DNA of 64,000 nt, taken from positions 62,001-126,000 of the forward strand of contig JAKLET010000006.1 in the NCBI GenBank assembly GCA_022711595.1, written 5' to 3'. Both the position numbers and the translations under genes were made by a program. The stretch is from Deltaproteobacteria bacterium. GTDB lineage: Bacteria; Desulfobacterota; Syntrophorhabdia; Syntrophorhabdales; Syntrophorhabdaceae. Positions 34,766-42,971 of the stretch are shown here, piece by piece; position 1 is the first letter of the stretch, and each line of letters starts with the position of its first letter. Below the pieces are notes generated by a model. It was given only the letters and a program-made list of their open reading frames with translations, was not told the DNA's origin and ran no database searches.

Positions 34766-35187
34766 TTATTCGATCTTGATAAATGCCCTTGGGGTCAGTA
34801 TCTGCAAATGGAATGGCAGGCTGTCTATATCGAGAAGGTCTTTATCCCCGGTGATCAATATATCAGCAGCAGCCTCATCGCAGCACTCGAGGATCATATT
34901 GTCTTTGGGGTCCCGGCAGATATCAATTGTTTTTTCGGGAAAGACGATCTTGGCTTCGGATACAAAGGCCGCTATCCCCGCGATCAATGCCTTGAACTGT
35001 TCCCTGCCTATCTTGTTTTTGCGAGGAGCTCTTTAGGTACATCGCGATATTCATCGAGCAATTGAGGTGAAACAAAGATCTCTGAATCTTCAAAAGCTTT
35101 TGCCAGCACCTTTTTTGGCAAACCGCCGAAGGCGAAGGCGGAAACTACCACCCCGGTGTCAACGACGATCCTAAGCTTTTTTTTCGT
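34766..35187 (-). pseudogene. PIN-domain toxin, frameshifted and lacking a normal start
   Basis: The N-terminal part KKKLRIVVDTGVVVSAFAFG and the C-terminal part ALIAGIAAFVSE, ITGDKDLLDI belong to one PIN ribonuclease of the PIN_3 toxin family. They are in different frames. The join needs one extra A in the run at 35016-35020, giving LLAKNKIGREQFKALIAG. The codon where Met is expected (35185-35187) is ACG, not ATG, although AAGGAG lies at proper distance. It overlaps the 3' end of its antitoxin gene by 17 nt. A sequencing error cannot be excluded for the A run, but two defects make a decayed toxin likely. Confidence 0.75.
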
Positions 35188-35356
35188 AAGCTTTTCTCCT
35201 TACCGCTTTTACAGCTTTATCAACGTCTTTGATCGTAAGGGGGGTTTTTTTAAATGCCTCTCCGGCAATTTTGAAGGCCGCATCCAACCTGTCTTTGGGT
35301 GAGAGTGCCGCCAGGATGTAATCTCCAGGGTCGATCTTTTTGGCTGTGTTTTTCAT
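35171..35356 (-). CDS. Antitoxin of the broken PIN toxin
   Basis: A 61-residue acidic/basic helical protein directly upstream of the PIN gene, with its stop overlapping the toxin start region. Start chosen at 35356 (MKNTAKKIDPGDYI), behind GGCAGGT; a longer frame begins at 35401. It carries a helical SPKDRLDAAFKIAGEAF pattern and a basic tail VKAVRRKAYEKKA. I do not recognise a DNA-binding motif. The antitoxin call rests on its size and position, as in PIN-family toxin-antitoxin operons. Confidence 0.55.
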   Translation of the reverse strand: MKNTAKKIDPGDYILAALSPKDRLDAAFKIAGEAFKKTPLTIKDVDKAVKAVRRKAYEKKA

Positions 35357-35469
35357 ACCTGCCACCTTGTTGTTGTTGCCTGGTTCGTAAATCCACCGCA
35401 AACACTGATTATGCCTAATAGTATCAGATGGTTAAATTAGAGTCAAATCGTATCATTGCCCCTGCTGTT

Positions 35470-35535
35470 CAAGGCGGTGTAAAGACAGTTTGAAAGTTTC
35501 ACAGTTTGAATGTTTGAAAGCGGCAAGGCAGGCAG
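35470..35535. repeat. Low-complexity intergenic repeat zone 5 (short)
   Basis: A single unit reading GTAAAGACAGTTTGAAAG, then TTTCACAGTTTGAATG and a GCGGCAAGGCAG tail, the same unit found in zones 2 and 3. Confidence 0.75.
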
Positions 35536-36534
35536 TTAGTTGTTTTTGTTAATGAGGTTCACGATGACCTTGATCATTACATCCTTTTCCTCCGTTCTGC
35601 TCTCCGCGATCATCAGCGTCAGGGCAACAAGCGCGTTGTCTCCTATGCGTTTTGCGCCCCCGCTGCGGTAAAGGATCCCATTGGCATCAAGGAACCAGAG
35701 GAAAAGGGAGGCCGCGATCCGTTTATTGCCATCGATGAAAGAGTGGTCCTTGACCACAAAGTACAGAAGATGCGCGGCTTTTTCTTCGACGCTCGGATAG
35801 AGGTCCTTGCCTTCGAAGGTCTGATATATGCTGCCGAGGGACCCTTTTAATGAGCCATCCTTTTCCCGGCCGAAAACAGAGCTTCCCGCAATGCCGGGTG
35901 ATTGAGAGAGACGGTCTATAGCGGCCCTCGCAGCTTCATACGTTATCATGAAACCGGCTCGTCCCGTGGTGTCACTGATGACAAGACGCCCGTGGTCATA
36001 GTCATCAAGGAGCCGCAGAGCCAATGAATAGTCCGCCACCACCCTGAGGAGGCCTTCAGCCTCCGGTCCTGCCAGTTGCCGCTCTTCCGCTATTCTGCCC
36101 AGAAGGTCAACGGTCTGCTGCAGTTCCTTTAAACGCCGGTTTTCTTCCCTGAGCCGCTTCTCATTGACGGAATACCCTTTGAGAATGTGGTCGCGAAGCA
36201 CATTTGTGGCCCATATGCGGAATTGTGTCCCCCGCTTTGAATTGACCCGGTAACCCACGGAAATGATCATATCCAGGTTATAAAATGTGGTCTGGTAAGT
36301 CTTTCCATCTTCGGCAGTATGTGCAAATTTTACACATACTGAATCACGGAGAAGTTCGTGGGTTTTTAAAACATTGTTTATGTGTTTTGTGATAACACTG
36401 CGTTCTGTTTCAAAAAGAGAACTCATTTGTTTCTGGGTAAGCCATACGGTGCCTTCCCTCAGATTAACGTCCAGCGTCATCCGGCCGTCCTGTGTCCTGT
36501 AAAGCACTATCTTGTCAGTAAGATCGTCCTTCAT
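35536..36534 (-). CDS. RhuM-Fic/DOC fusion protein
   Basis: A 332-residue two-domain protein. Residues about 10-180 match the RhuM family (VWLTQKQMSSLFETERSVI, VGYRVNSKRGTQFRIWATNV). Residues about 190-330 carry a Fic/DOC fold with the active-site motif HSFIDGNKRIAASLFLWFL at about 270. The Fic loop HxFxDGNKR is complete, so AMP- or phosphate-transfer activity is possible. The combined form is common in accessory regions, where RhuM was first named as a virulence protein; its true role is unknown. Flanked by repeat zones, with no obvious antitoxin partner. Start ATG at 36534 has AAGGGGGGG upstream. Confidence 0.85.
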   Translation of the reverse strand: MKDDLTDKIVLYRTQDGRMTLDVNLREGTVWLTQKQMSSLFETERSVITKHINNVLKTHELLRDSVCVKFAHTAEDGKTYQTTFYNLDMIISVGYRVNSKRGTQFRIWATNVLRDHILKGYSVNEKRLREENRRLKELQQTVDLLGRIAEERQLAGPEAEGLLRVVADYSLALRLLDDYDHGRLVISDTTGRAGFMITYEAARAAIDRLSQSPGIAGSSVFGREKDGSLKGSLGSIYQTFEGKDLYPSVEEKAAHLLYFVVKDHSFIDGNKRIAASLFLWFLDANGILYRSGGAKRIGDNALVALTLMIAESRTEEKDVMIKVIVNLINKNN

Positions 36535-36567
36535 TAGAACCCCCCCTTATCATTTTGTTGTTTATTG

Positions 36568-36641
36568 GGTATTACTTTTGAAGGACGAAAAAAGAGCGCT
36601 TCAAGCGGTCTTTTAGGGTTTGTCCGGTTTCTCTGGTTTCT
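36568..36641 (+). repeat. 74-bp perfect direct repeat, copy 1
   Basis: Identical base for base with 37137-37210. It begins GGTATTACTTTTGAAGGACG and ends CTGGTTTCT. The two copies flank the KilA-N fragment, one on each side. Confidence 0.9.
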
Positions 36642-36800
36642 TCAGTTTGTTTGGTTTATAAAGAGCCCCTCTTTTTTTTAACGCTTCATAAACATTCAAA
36701 CGCTCCATAAACTCTCAAACTGTCTTTTTGGGTTTGTTCAGTTTGTACGGTTTGTTCTGTTTCTATGGTTTATAAAGAGCCCCTCCTTCTTTAGAATCCC
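36642..36800. repeat. Low-complexity intergenic repeat zone 6
   Basis: Two successive units of TCAGTTTGTTTGGTTTATAA / CAGTTTGTACGGTTTGTTCT type with AAGAGCCCCTC and CAAACGCTCCATAAACTC words between. It lies immediately right of the first 74-bp repeat. No gene is visible. Confidence 0.75.
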
Positions 36801-36852
36801 GTTCATTCGAGCTTTTTTAACTCAGTGGTTCTCAAAAGAGATCTCATTTGTA

Positions 36853-37107
36853 CTATAGCGATGCGGTTGAGCTTTTCAAGCCTGCCTCGTTTTTAAACCT
36901 CTCGAATTCGACAGGGTTAAATCCGGGGTTGTTGATCTGTTCCCATATGCCGAGGAATTCGATTGTATTGCGGTTTCTGAGCCAATTGTAAAGTATGGTT
37001 TCACTACCGAACTTTCTGACCATATCAGTTAGAGAGATATAGTCGGTATCATACGTTTTGATGACAGTAATTTCGTTACCCTGTACGTTGATGATCCGGT
37101 GTTTCAT
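36853..37107 (-). CDS. KilA-N domain fragment
   Basis: An 84-residue protein matching the N-terminal part of KilA-N proteins: DTDYISLTDMVRKFGSETI, then NTIEFLGIWEQINNPGFNPV, FERFKNEAG. Typical members have over 200 residues, so this one is cut off after FKNEAG with an unrelated tail (LKSSTASL). KilA-N is a DNA-binding domain common in phages. Two start ATGs (37113, 37107) follow AAGGAG; the second has the better spacing. It is flanked by a 74-bp perfect direct repeat, which may reflect how it was inserted or trimmed. It is probably a degenerate relic. Confidence 0.65.
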   Translation of the reverse strand: MKHRIINVQGNEITVIKTYDTDYISLTDMVRKFGSETILYNWLRNRNTIEFLGIWEQINNPGFNPVEFERFKNEAGLKSSTASL

Positions 37108-37136
37108 GGGCATCTGCTCCTTTTTGTATTTTCAAT

Positions 37137-37210
37137 GGTATTACTTTTGAAGGACGAAAAAAGAGCGCTTCAAGCGGTCTTTTAGGGTTTGTCCGGTTTC
37201 TCTGGTTTCT
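37137..37210 (+). repeat. 74-bp perfect direct repeat, copy 2
   Basis: Second identical copy of 36568-36641, just upstream of the KilA-N start on the other side of the gene. Confidence 0.9.
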
Positions 37211-37394
37211 CCCTTTCAAGCCGTTCAAGCATTCAAGCCCTTCAAGCCATTTTTTATCTCACACCCGTTCTTGAAAACAGTTTCAACCGTTTCAACCGTT
37301 TCAACGGTTCCAGCAGTTAAAGGCCTCAAATCTTTTTTTGGATTTTCCTGTTGAAACGGCTTAAGCGGCTCGAACAGTTGAAACTGTTCTTTAC
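37211..37394. repeat. Low-complexity intergenic repeat zone 7
   Basis: Runs of TTCAAGCCGTTCAAGCATTC and TTTCAACCGTTTCAACCG words with complementary GTTGAAACGGCTTAAGCG further right. It merges into the MITE-like element at 37395 through CTTTACCTCACG. Confidence 0.75.
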
Positions 37395-37718
37395 CTCACG
37401 CCCGCTCTCCCTTTGGGTTCGCTGGAGGCAACGGAGCCTGGGGAGGAAGCCTTAAAAACATGCGGACAGATCTTAGAGAAGACCAAGATCAGTCCGCAGT
37501 CCGATCGCCCTGGAACGGGCGATAATAAAACGATCGTGGATAACACTTCTGCCGTGTATCCGTCAGTCATTATGTGCCAGCAAAGGTTTCTTTACCATCC
37601 CGCTTGCGGGATCTGGAATGCGCCGCATGGATGTTATTCTCCATCCATGCGGCGCACAATCTTCCTCCTTATGCTCCCCTGCCTCCAGAGAGGAACGTTA
37701 GTGACGAACGGGCGTGAG
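37395..37718. repeat. MITE-like element, copy 1 (324 bp)
   Basis: Begins CTCACGCCCG and ends with the inverse CGGGCGTGAG. The inverted ends extend inward through CTGGAGGCAA.CGGAGC and GGAGGAAG on both sides. The interior holds the hairpin GCGCCGCATGGATG / CATCCATGCGGCGC (14 bp, 8-nt loop, 37620-37655), a CCCGCTTGCGGG hairpin and CCGATCGCCC. A related element lies at 38430-38766. It is non-coding. Confidence 0.75.
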
Positions 37719-37884
37719 ACAGAAAGACAGCTTGAACCGCTTGAATGGAAAAATTCTACTCTCTTTATTTGTTAGAACCGTATAAACCGAACAAACCGTT
37801 TTCCCTGTGCCACCCTGTTGTCACCCCCGCCTGTTACAATGGGTATGCGAAGAGGTTATCAAGCGTCATTGCGAGGGGGAAACC

Positions 37885-38340
37885 ATGGGCAAGGCAAATG
37901 AAACGGAGAGCGACTTCCCGGAATTCCTGTCTCACCTGGAGTTCCTGGGCTACGAGATCGAAGCCGGTGGGCAGGACATGGAAAAAGGCGTCGCGGCGAG
38001 GCATCGCCACAGGGCGGACCTGTGGGTGTGCAGGCGGTTCATGGGGATAAGCCTCACGGTCACATTCGGCATGGGCCAGAATTCGATCACCTACCTGTCC
38101 GATTATCTACAGCTCATGAACAGGCTCAACAAGAGATCGAGGGTCGGCCTGTTCTACACCGACGCGGACGACGGGAAGCCGAACGTGCATATGTACGCCC
38201 TGTACACGGCCAGGTACGAAAAGAGATCGTTCGGCGTTTTCATGGACATATTCCACAGTGACATCGAAGAGATGAGAAACACATCCGATTTCGACTTTTT
38301 CACCGAGGACGGGCTGATCAATGTTGCGGAAAAACAATAA
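37885..38340 (+). CDS. Hypothetical protein
   Basis: A 151-residue soluble acidic protein of no family I recognise. It has alternating hydrophobic strands (RFMGISLTVTFGMGQNSITY, RVGLFYTDADDGKPNVHMYA) and helical ends (YLSDYLQLMNRLNKRS), which suggests a small alpha/beta fold. Start ATG is preceded by GAGGGGGAAACC. It stands alone, flanked by the two MITE-like copies, with no operon partner. Composition resembles the host genes around 50 kb more than the repeats beside it. Confidence 0.6.
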   Translation: MGKANETESDFPEFLSHLEFLGYEIEAGGQDMEKGVAARHRHRADLWVCRRFMGISLTVTFGMGQNSITYLSDYLQLMNRLNKRSRVGLFYTDADDGKPNVHMYALYTARYEKRSFGVFMDIFHSDIEEMRNTSDFDFFTEDGLINVAEKQ

Positions 38341-38429
38341 AAACAGGCGATAGGTGATGGGTGATAGGTCATGGAAAAGACAGTTCCAGGTTCCATGTTC
38401 AAGGTTCCAGGGAGAAGACAAGACATTGT
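38341..38429. repeat. Short-word repeat (GATAGGTGATGGGTGATAG)
   Basis: A run of imperfect GATAGGTGATGGGTGATAGG words and CAGGTTCCATGTTCAAGGTT. Similar words recur at 38520-38600 inside MITE copy 2 and at 40370-40420. Confidence 0.55.
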
Positions 38430-38766
38430 CTCATGCCCGCTCTCCCTTCGGGTTCGCTGGAGCAAAGGAGCCTGTGGAGGAAACCTTAAAAGAATTGCGG
38501 CCGGATCTTAACATCTGGTCATAGGTGATAGGTTATGGGTTATGGGAAAACAGTCCTTCCCATGACCTATCACCCCGGACCCATTACCTGTCTTTTCCTG
38601 TCCGCAGTCCGATCGCCTTGAAAGGCGATAATAAAGATTTTTTTCCATCCCGCCTGCGGGATCTGGACTGCGGCGTATGGATGTTATTCTCCATCCATGC
38701 GACGCACATCTTCCTCCTTATGCTCCATTGCCTCCAGTGAGGAGTGAAGTGACGAACGGGCGTGAG
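38430..38766. repeat. MITE-like element, copy 2 (337 bp)
   Basis: Same ends and interior as 37395-37718: CTCATGCCCG at the left, CGGGCGTGAG at the right, the hairpin GCATGGATG / CATCCATGC and the GTCCGCAGTCCGATCGCC core. The middle carries a different patch of GATAGGTTATGGGTTATG words. The two copies bracket a single gene. Confidence 0.75.
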
Positions 38767-38769
38767 ATA

Positions 38770-38985
38770 AAAAACAGGTTTATACGGTTTCTCTAGTTTC
38801 TTTGGTTATTAGAACCATACAAACCGTACAAACCCAAAAAAACAGTTTGAGAGTTTATGAAACGTTTGAAAGTTTGTGAAGCGTTAAAAAAGAAGGAGCT
38901 CTTTATAAACCGAATAAACCAGATAAACCAAACAAACCAGATAAACCGTACAAACTGTACAAACCGTACAAACCAAAAAAGAGGG
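38770..38985. repeat. Low-complexity intergenic repeat zone 8
   Basis: Starts with GTTTATACGGTTTCTCTAGT, then CAAACCGTACAAACCC, CAGTTTGAGAGTTTATGAAA and CGAATAAACCAGATAAACCA words leading into the MBL gene. No coding frame is credible. Confidence 0.8.
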
Positions 38986-38989
38986 TGAT

Positions 38990-39964
38990 ATGACAAAACC
39001 GATACAAGTTCGTTTCTGGGGCACCAGGGGTTCCACACCGGCCCCGATAGGCGCCGGCACAATACGGGAAAAGATCATCCGGGCCATCGGGCAGGCGAGG
39101 GGCCGGGCCTTTGAGACCGATGAGGAGATCGCACAGTTCGTGGAGGGCCTGCCCATGTCGGTTGGCGGGTACTACGGCGGCAACACGCCCTGCGTGGAGA
39201 TAAAAGGGGGAGAGGAATATGTGATCTGCGACGCCGGGACGGGTATAAGGGACTTCGGTCACAGCCTGGCCCCCGGCGCGGAGGGTTCCACGTTCCACAT
39301 ATTCATGTCCCATTTCCACTGGGGCCATATCCAGGGGTTCCCCTTCTTCGCGCCCGCGTATGCCCCTGGCAACCTCATCAGGATATACGGCTTTCACGGC
39401 GGCATGGAGAGGGCCTTCGAACACCAGCAGGCCTGCGCCCATTTCCCTGTTCCCCTGCAGTCGATGGGGGCGAAGGTCCAGTTCGTCCGGCTCAAGCCGG
39501 GACGCGACTACCACATCGGCGGGTTCACGGTCAGGGGGATCGAACAGAGGCATCCCGGGGTTTCCTATGGGTACCGGTTCGAGAGGGACGGCAAGGCCAT
39601 AGTCTACTCGACGGACGCGGAGCACAAAACGAGCTATGAAAGCGCTGCCCGCGAAGATTCATATCCCTTCATCGATTTCTTCAGGGACGCGGACCTGCTC
39701 ATCTTTGACGCGCCCTACGACTGGAGCGAGGCTGTGCTCGCGAAGGACGACCACGGCCATTCGGACTACACGGCGGCGGTGGAGCTTAGCGTTAGGGCGA
39801 ACGTGAAGCGCCTGTGCATGTTCCACAGCGAACCAACCCACACCGACGAGAGGCTCGATATGCTCCTCGACGACGCGAGGAACTACCTGAAGATACGCAC
39901 AAACCACACAGGCCACCCCCTAAAGATAGACCTTGCGTACGACGGGCTTGTGGTGGAGGTGTGA
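38990..39964 (+). CDS. MBL-fold metallo-hydrolase with altered metal motif
   Basis: A 324-residue metallo-beta-lactamase-fold protein of the class that includes PhnP-like and cAMP-phosphodiesterase enzymes. It opens with VRFWGTRGSTPAP, followed by GGNTPCVE and ICDAGTGIRDFG. The zinc motif expected as HxHxDH reads HFHWGH (His108, His110, Gly112, His113), so the Asp ligand is replaced by Gly. Other ligands remain: RHPGVSYG, STDAEH and a final FHSEPTH. The enzyme may bind metal differently or have lost activity. The start ATG has GAGGGTG upstream. It is alone, with repeat zones on both sides. Confidence 0.85.
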   Translation: MTKPIQVRFWGTRGSTPAPIGAGTIREKIIRAIGQARGRAFETDEEIAQFVEGLPMSVGGYYGGNTPCVEIKGGEEYVICDAGTGIRDFGHSLAPGAEGSTFHIFMSHFHWGHIQGFPFFAPAYAPGNLIRIYGFHGGMERAFEHQQACAHFPVPLQSMGAKVQFVRLKPGRDYHIGGFTVRGIEQRHPGVSYGYRFERDGKAIVYSTDAEHKTSYESAAREDSYPFIDFFRDADLLIFDAPYDWSEAVLAKDDHGHSDYTAAVELSVRANVKRLCMFHSEPTHTDERLDMLLDDARNYLKIRTNHTGHPLKIDLAYDGLVVEV

Positions 39965-40440
39965 AGACGGTTTGAAAGTTTATGAGACGTTTGACAGTTT
40001 ATGAAGCGTTAAAAAAAGAAGGAGCTTTTTGCAAACCAGACAAACAGAACAAACCGTACAAACTGAACAAACCCAAAAAAACAGTTTGACAGTTTATGAA
40101 GCGTTTAAAAGAGATAAGGAGAAGAAAAAGATTTGTTCACAGGCCTGCTCTCATTGGAATACGGTTTCCTTTGTTTCTTTGGTTAGTTAGGTCATTGCAA
40201 CCAAACAAACCATACAAACCAGATAAACCGTATAAACCTATTTTCCTTTGAAATATCAGGGAGAAAGGGGTAAAAGGTAGTTAGTATTGGGGTAATAAAG
40301 ATAGTTTGAAAGTTTGAGAGTTTATGATGCGTTCCAGGGTTAAGAAATATTTTTCCTTAGAATGTTCTTAACGTCGAACATGGAACCTTGAACTTGGAAC
40401 TGTCTTTTATCCTTGGAACAGTTTTAAGAAGCGCTCACCA
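39965..40440. repeat. Low-complexity intergenic repeat zone 9
   Basis: Several units: ACGGTTTGAAAGTTTATGAG, AGAACAAACCGTACAAACTG, CAGTTTGACAGTTTATGAAG, GGTTTCCTTTGTTTCTTTGG, AACCATACAAACCAGATAAA and AGTTTGAAAGTTTGAGAGTT, plus GGAACCTTGAACTTGGAACT. No gene is visible between the MBL and DUF2130 genes. Confidence 0.8.
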
Positions 40441-40497
40441 GTGATTTCAGCATAGGTATTGCATCTAGAGCCTTCACGCGGGGAAGGGGGTTTCCCG

Positions 40498-41793
40498 ATG
40501 AAGCAGATTGGCACTACGATCATCTGTCCGCACTGTAAGAAAGAGATCCCACTCGATGAGGCACTTACTCATCAGATAAGGGAAACACTCCAGAAAGAAC
40601 TCAATGAAGAAATTACCAAGCGTGAGGTAGAATTTGGCGAGAGGCTCGCCGCACTCACAAAAGACAAAGAGGAATTCAAGAAGCTCAAAGAAAAGCAGGA
40701 AAAGGATTTCGAAGCCGAGAAGGAAAAGCTCCGCACCCGTTACGATGAGGACTTGAAAAAGGCCCTTGAGAAGGCAGGGGAAGCGGCAAAGAAGAAGGCT
40801 GAAGAAGCCCTCGCGGTGGAACTCAAGAGTCTCCGGGAGGAAGTGGAAGAAAAGGGCAGGGTGCTCAAGGAATTCCAGACCAAGGAATTCGAGCTTCGCA
40901 AGGAAAAGCGCAAACTCGAGGAAGAAAAAGAGAATATGGGCCTCGAGATCGAGCGGAAGCTCGATTCCGAAAGGCAGAAGATAAGGGAAGAGACGTCAAA
41001 ACGTTTCGTCGAGCAGCAAACCCTCAAGGACCGCGAGAAGGACATGCTCATCGATTCGCTTAAAAAGAAGGCGGAAGAGTTGCAGCAAAAACTCGAGCAG
41101 GGCTCTCAGGAGCGCCAGGGTGAGACCCTCGAGCTTGTCCTTGAAGACCTCCTGCGCGCTAAATTCCCGCAGGATACCATAGAACCTGTCCCGAAGGGGA
41201 TGAAGGGTGCTGACCTCATCCAGAAAGTCTGCTCTTCCAACGGCCAGATTTGCGGTACTATCATATGGGAGTCGAAACGGACAAAGGCTTGGAGCGACGG
41301 GTGGATCGACAAGCTCAAGGAGGATCAGAGAGAGGCCAAGGCCGATATCGCTGTCATCATATCCACGGTACTCCCGAAGGACATCAGTGATGACGTAGAC
41401 AACGTGAAAGGTGTGTGGGTGACGAACTTTCCCCTCGCAGTCGGGCTAGCTATGGCCCTCAGGTCTGGTGTCATAGAAATAGCGATGGCGAAGCAGGGCA
41501 TGGTGGGAAAGAGCGAGAAGATGGAGATGCTCTACGGATATCTCTCCGGCTCCGAGTTTCGCCAGCAGATCGAAGGCATTGTGGAGGCCTTTGCCTCCCT
41601 GAAAAAAGACCTCGACCATGAGCGCAACGCCATGGAAAAGATTTGGGCCAAGAGAGAAAAGCAGATAGAACGTGTGATCAAAAGCACGGGCAGGATGTAC
41701 GGCAGCCTCCAGTATGAGTCTAGGGGTCAAATCTTTATTATTGACAAACCCTGCCGCCTGCTGGTAGTTTTTGCTCAATGGCACGGCCCTTGA
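40498..41793 (+). CDS. DUF2130 protein with C-terminus replaced by a RAYT element
   Basis: A 431-residue protein. CPHCKKEIP near the start is a small zinc-like motif. A long coiled coil (residues about 25-220, rich in EEKEKLR) leads to the DUF2130 nuclease-like core (ETLELVLEDLLRAKFPQD, IIWESKRTKAWSDGWIDKL). The normal ending after GRMYGSLQ is lost: from about 41723 the frame runs into the end of a RAYT element and closes as LLVVFAQWHGP, 16 nt into the transposase gene. Start ATG at 40498 has GGAAGGGGG. The core, including WESKRTK, is intact, so some function may remain. Confidence 0.8.
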   Translation: MKQIGTTIICPHCKKEIPLDEALTHQIRETLQKELNEEITKREVEFGERLAALTKDKEEFKKLKEKQEKDFEAEKEKLRTRYDEDLKKALEKAGEAAKKKAEEALAVELKSLREEVEEKGRVLKEFQTKEFELRKEKRKLEEEKENMGLEIERKLDSERQKIREETSKRFVEQQTLKDREKDMLIDSLKKKAEELQQKLEQGSQERQGETLELVLEDLLRAKFPQDTIEPVPKGMKGADLIQKVCSSNGQICGTIIWESKRTKAWSDGWIDKLKEDQREAKADIAVIISTVLPKDISDDVDNVKGVWVTNFPLAVGLAMALRSGVIEIAMAKQGMVGKSEKMEMLYGYLSGSEFRQQIEGIVEAFASLKKDLDHERNAMEKIWAKREKQIERVIKSTGRMYGSLQYESRGQIFIIDKPCRLLVVFAQWHGP

Positions 41794-42785
41794 GGATACA
41801 GTATGAGAATGCGGTCTACCACGTCACCTGCAGGGGGAACGCACAGCAGGACATCTTCGCTGACGACCATGACCGGGCACGTTTCATCTCCCTCCTGCAG
41901 CGTTCATCGGAGATATACCAGGTGAGCGTGGCGGCCTTCGTCCTCATGAGGAACCACTTCCACCTGCTCGTAAGAACGCCGAGGGCAAACCTCCAGGAGT
42001 TCATGCGCCATTTCAATATCTCCTATACATCGGCATTCAACAGGAGACACGGAAGAACGGGCCACCTCTACCAGGGGCGTTACAAGTCCTTCCTTGTGGA
42101 TGCCGACAGCTACCTACTTGAGGTCTCGCGGTACATACACCTCAATCCTGTCCGGGTAATGCGGGAAACATCACCCGAAGAGCGGAAACGATACATAAGG
42201 GAATACCGGTGGAGCAGTTATCCCGATTATATCGGCGGAAAGGACCGGTATCCGTTCCTCGCCGCGGGGGACGTACTCGATGTATTCCATCCCGACAGGC
42301 GCAGGGCGCAGCGCTCCTACCGTTCCTTCGTGGAGAAGGCGCTCACAGCTTCGCTGCCCAGTCCCCTCGAGCAGGGTAAGGGGCACGGCATTGTGGGAGA
42401 GAAAGGTTTCCTTGAGAAGGTGGTCTCGTCACTGATGTCCTCAAAGGGCAACCACCACCGGGAGGTGCCACAGGCGCGCCGTCTGACGGGACAGACACAG
42501 CCCGAGAGGATCATTCATGTTGTTTCGTCGTTCTACGGGATGACCGAAGAAGAGATCCTCAACAAAAAGAATCGCGGGGAGTCCCGCCATGTGCTCATCG
42601 AACTGCTCTACCGTTGCGGCGGGATGAACGGCCGGGAGATCGGCCGGATGATCGGTATAGATTACAGTACCGTCAGCGTAGCCAGAAAGAGGTTGTCTGA
42701 GAAGATGGGACATGATAGAAAGATGAAGCAGCACTTCCGTGAACTGGAGGACAGGCTGCGAATTCAAGAATAAAGATCTGACCCC
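41723..42785 (+). mobile_element. RAYT (REP-associated tyrosine transposase) element
   Basis: Bounded by imperfect inverted ends: GGGGTCAAATCTTTATTATT at the left and the reverse complement of AATAAAGATCTGACCCC at the right. The interior is one HUH transposase gene. The left end lies inside the DUF2130 gene. The right end is duplicated by a 60-bp tandem repeat, so a second copy of the end lies at 42838-42845. Confidence 0.7.
41778..42773 (+). CDS. REP-associated tyrosine transposase (Y1_Tnp)
   Basis: A 331-residue HUH-type single-strand transposase. RIQYENAVYHVTCRGN opens the Y1 domain, and HUH appears as NHFHLLV at about residue 60. The nucleophile Tyr is expected in SYLLEVSRYIHLNPVR (about 115-130). 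The C-terminal third has a DnaA-like/HTH part (MNGREIGRMIGIDYSTVS). RAYTs act on palindromic repeats. A matching fragment of its last coding part lies at 46124-46171. It starts at an ATG inside the end of the DUF2130 frame. Confidence 0.85.
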   Translation: MARPLRIQYENAVYHVTCRGNAQQDIFADDHDRARFISLLQRSSEIYQVSVAAFVLMRNHFHLLVRTPRANLQEFMRHFNISYTSAFNRRHGRTGHLYQGRYKSFLVDADSYLLEVSRYIHLNPVRVMRETSPEERKRYIREYRWSSYPDYIGGKDRYPFLAAGDVLDVFHPDRRRAQRSYRSFVEKALTASLPSPLEQGKGHGIVGEKGFLEKVVSSLMSSKGNHHREVPQARRLTGQTQPERIIHVVSSFYGMTEEEILNKKNRGESRHVLIELLYRCGGMNGREIGRMIGIDYSTVSVARKRLSEKMGHDRKMKQHFRELEDRLRIQE

Positions 42786-42852
42786 CTGTCACCCTTCCGT
42801 GAACTGGAGGACAGGCTGCGAATTCAAGAATAAAGATCTGACCCCCTGTCAC
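42733..42852 (+). repeat. 60-bp tandem duplication at the RAYT 3' end
   Basis: Two almost identical 60-bp units in tandem: CTTCCGTGAACTGGAGGACA through AAAGATCTGACCCCCTGTCA. The unit contains the last codons, the stop and the right element end, so the end is present twice. This suggests replication slippage or an aborted second transposition. Confidence 0.85.
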
Positions 42853-42971
42853 CGAACCTCTTTTTTCATGCACTCTTTCAAAGAGTTGAATAAAACTAAT
42901 AATTGTCAATCAATGACTACTTAAATATAATAAATTCTAGTTACCTCATAAAAAAGGGGGTTTTCCCGCGC

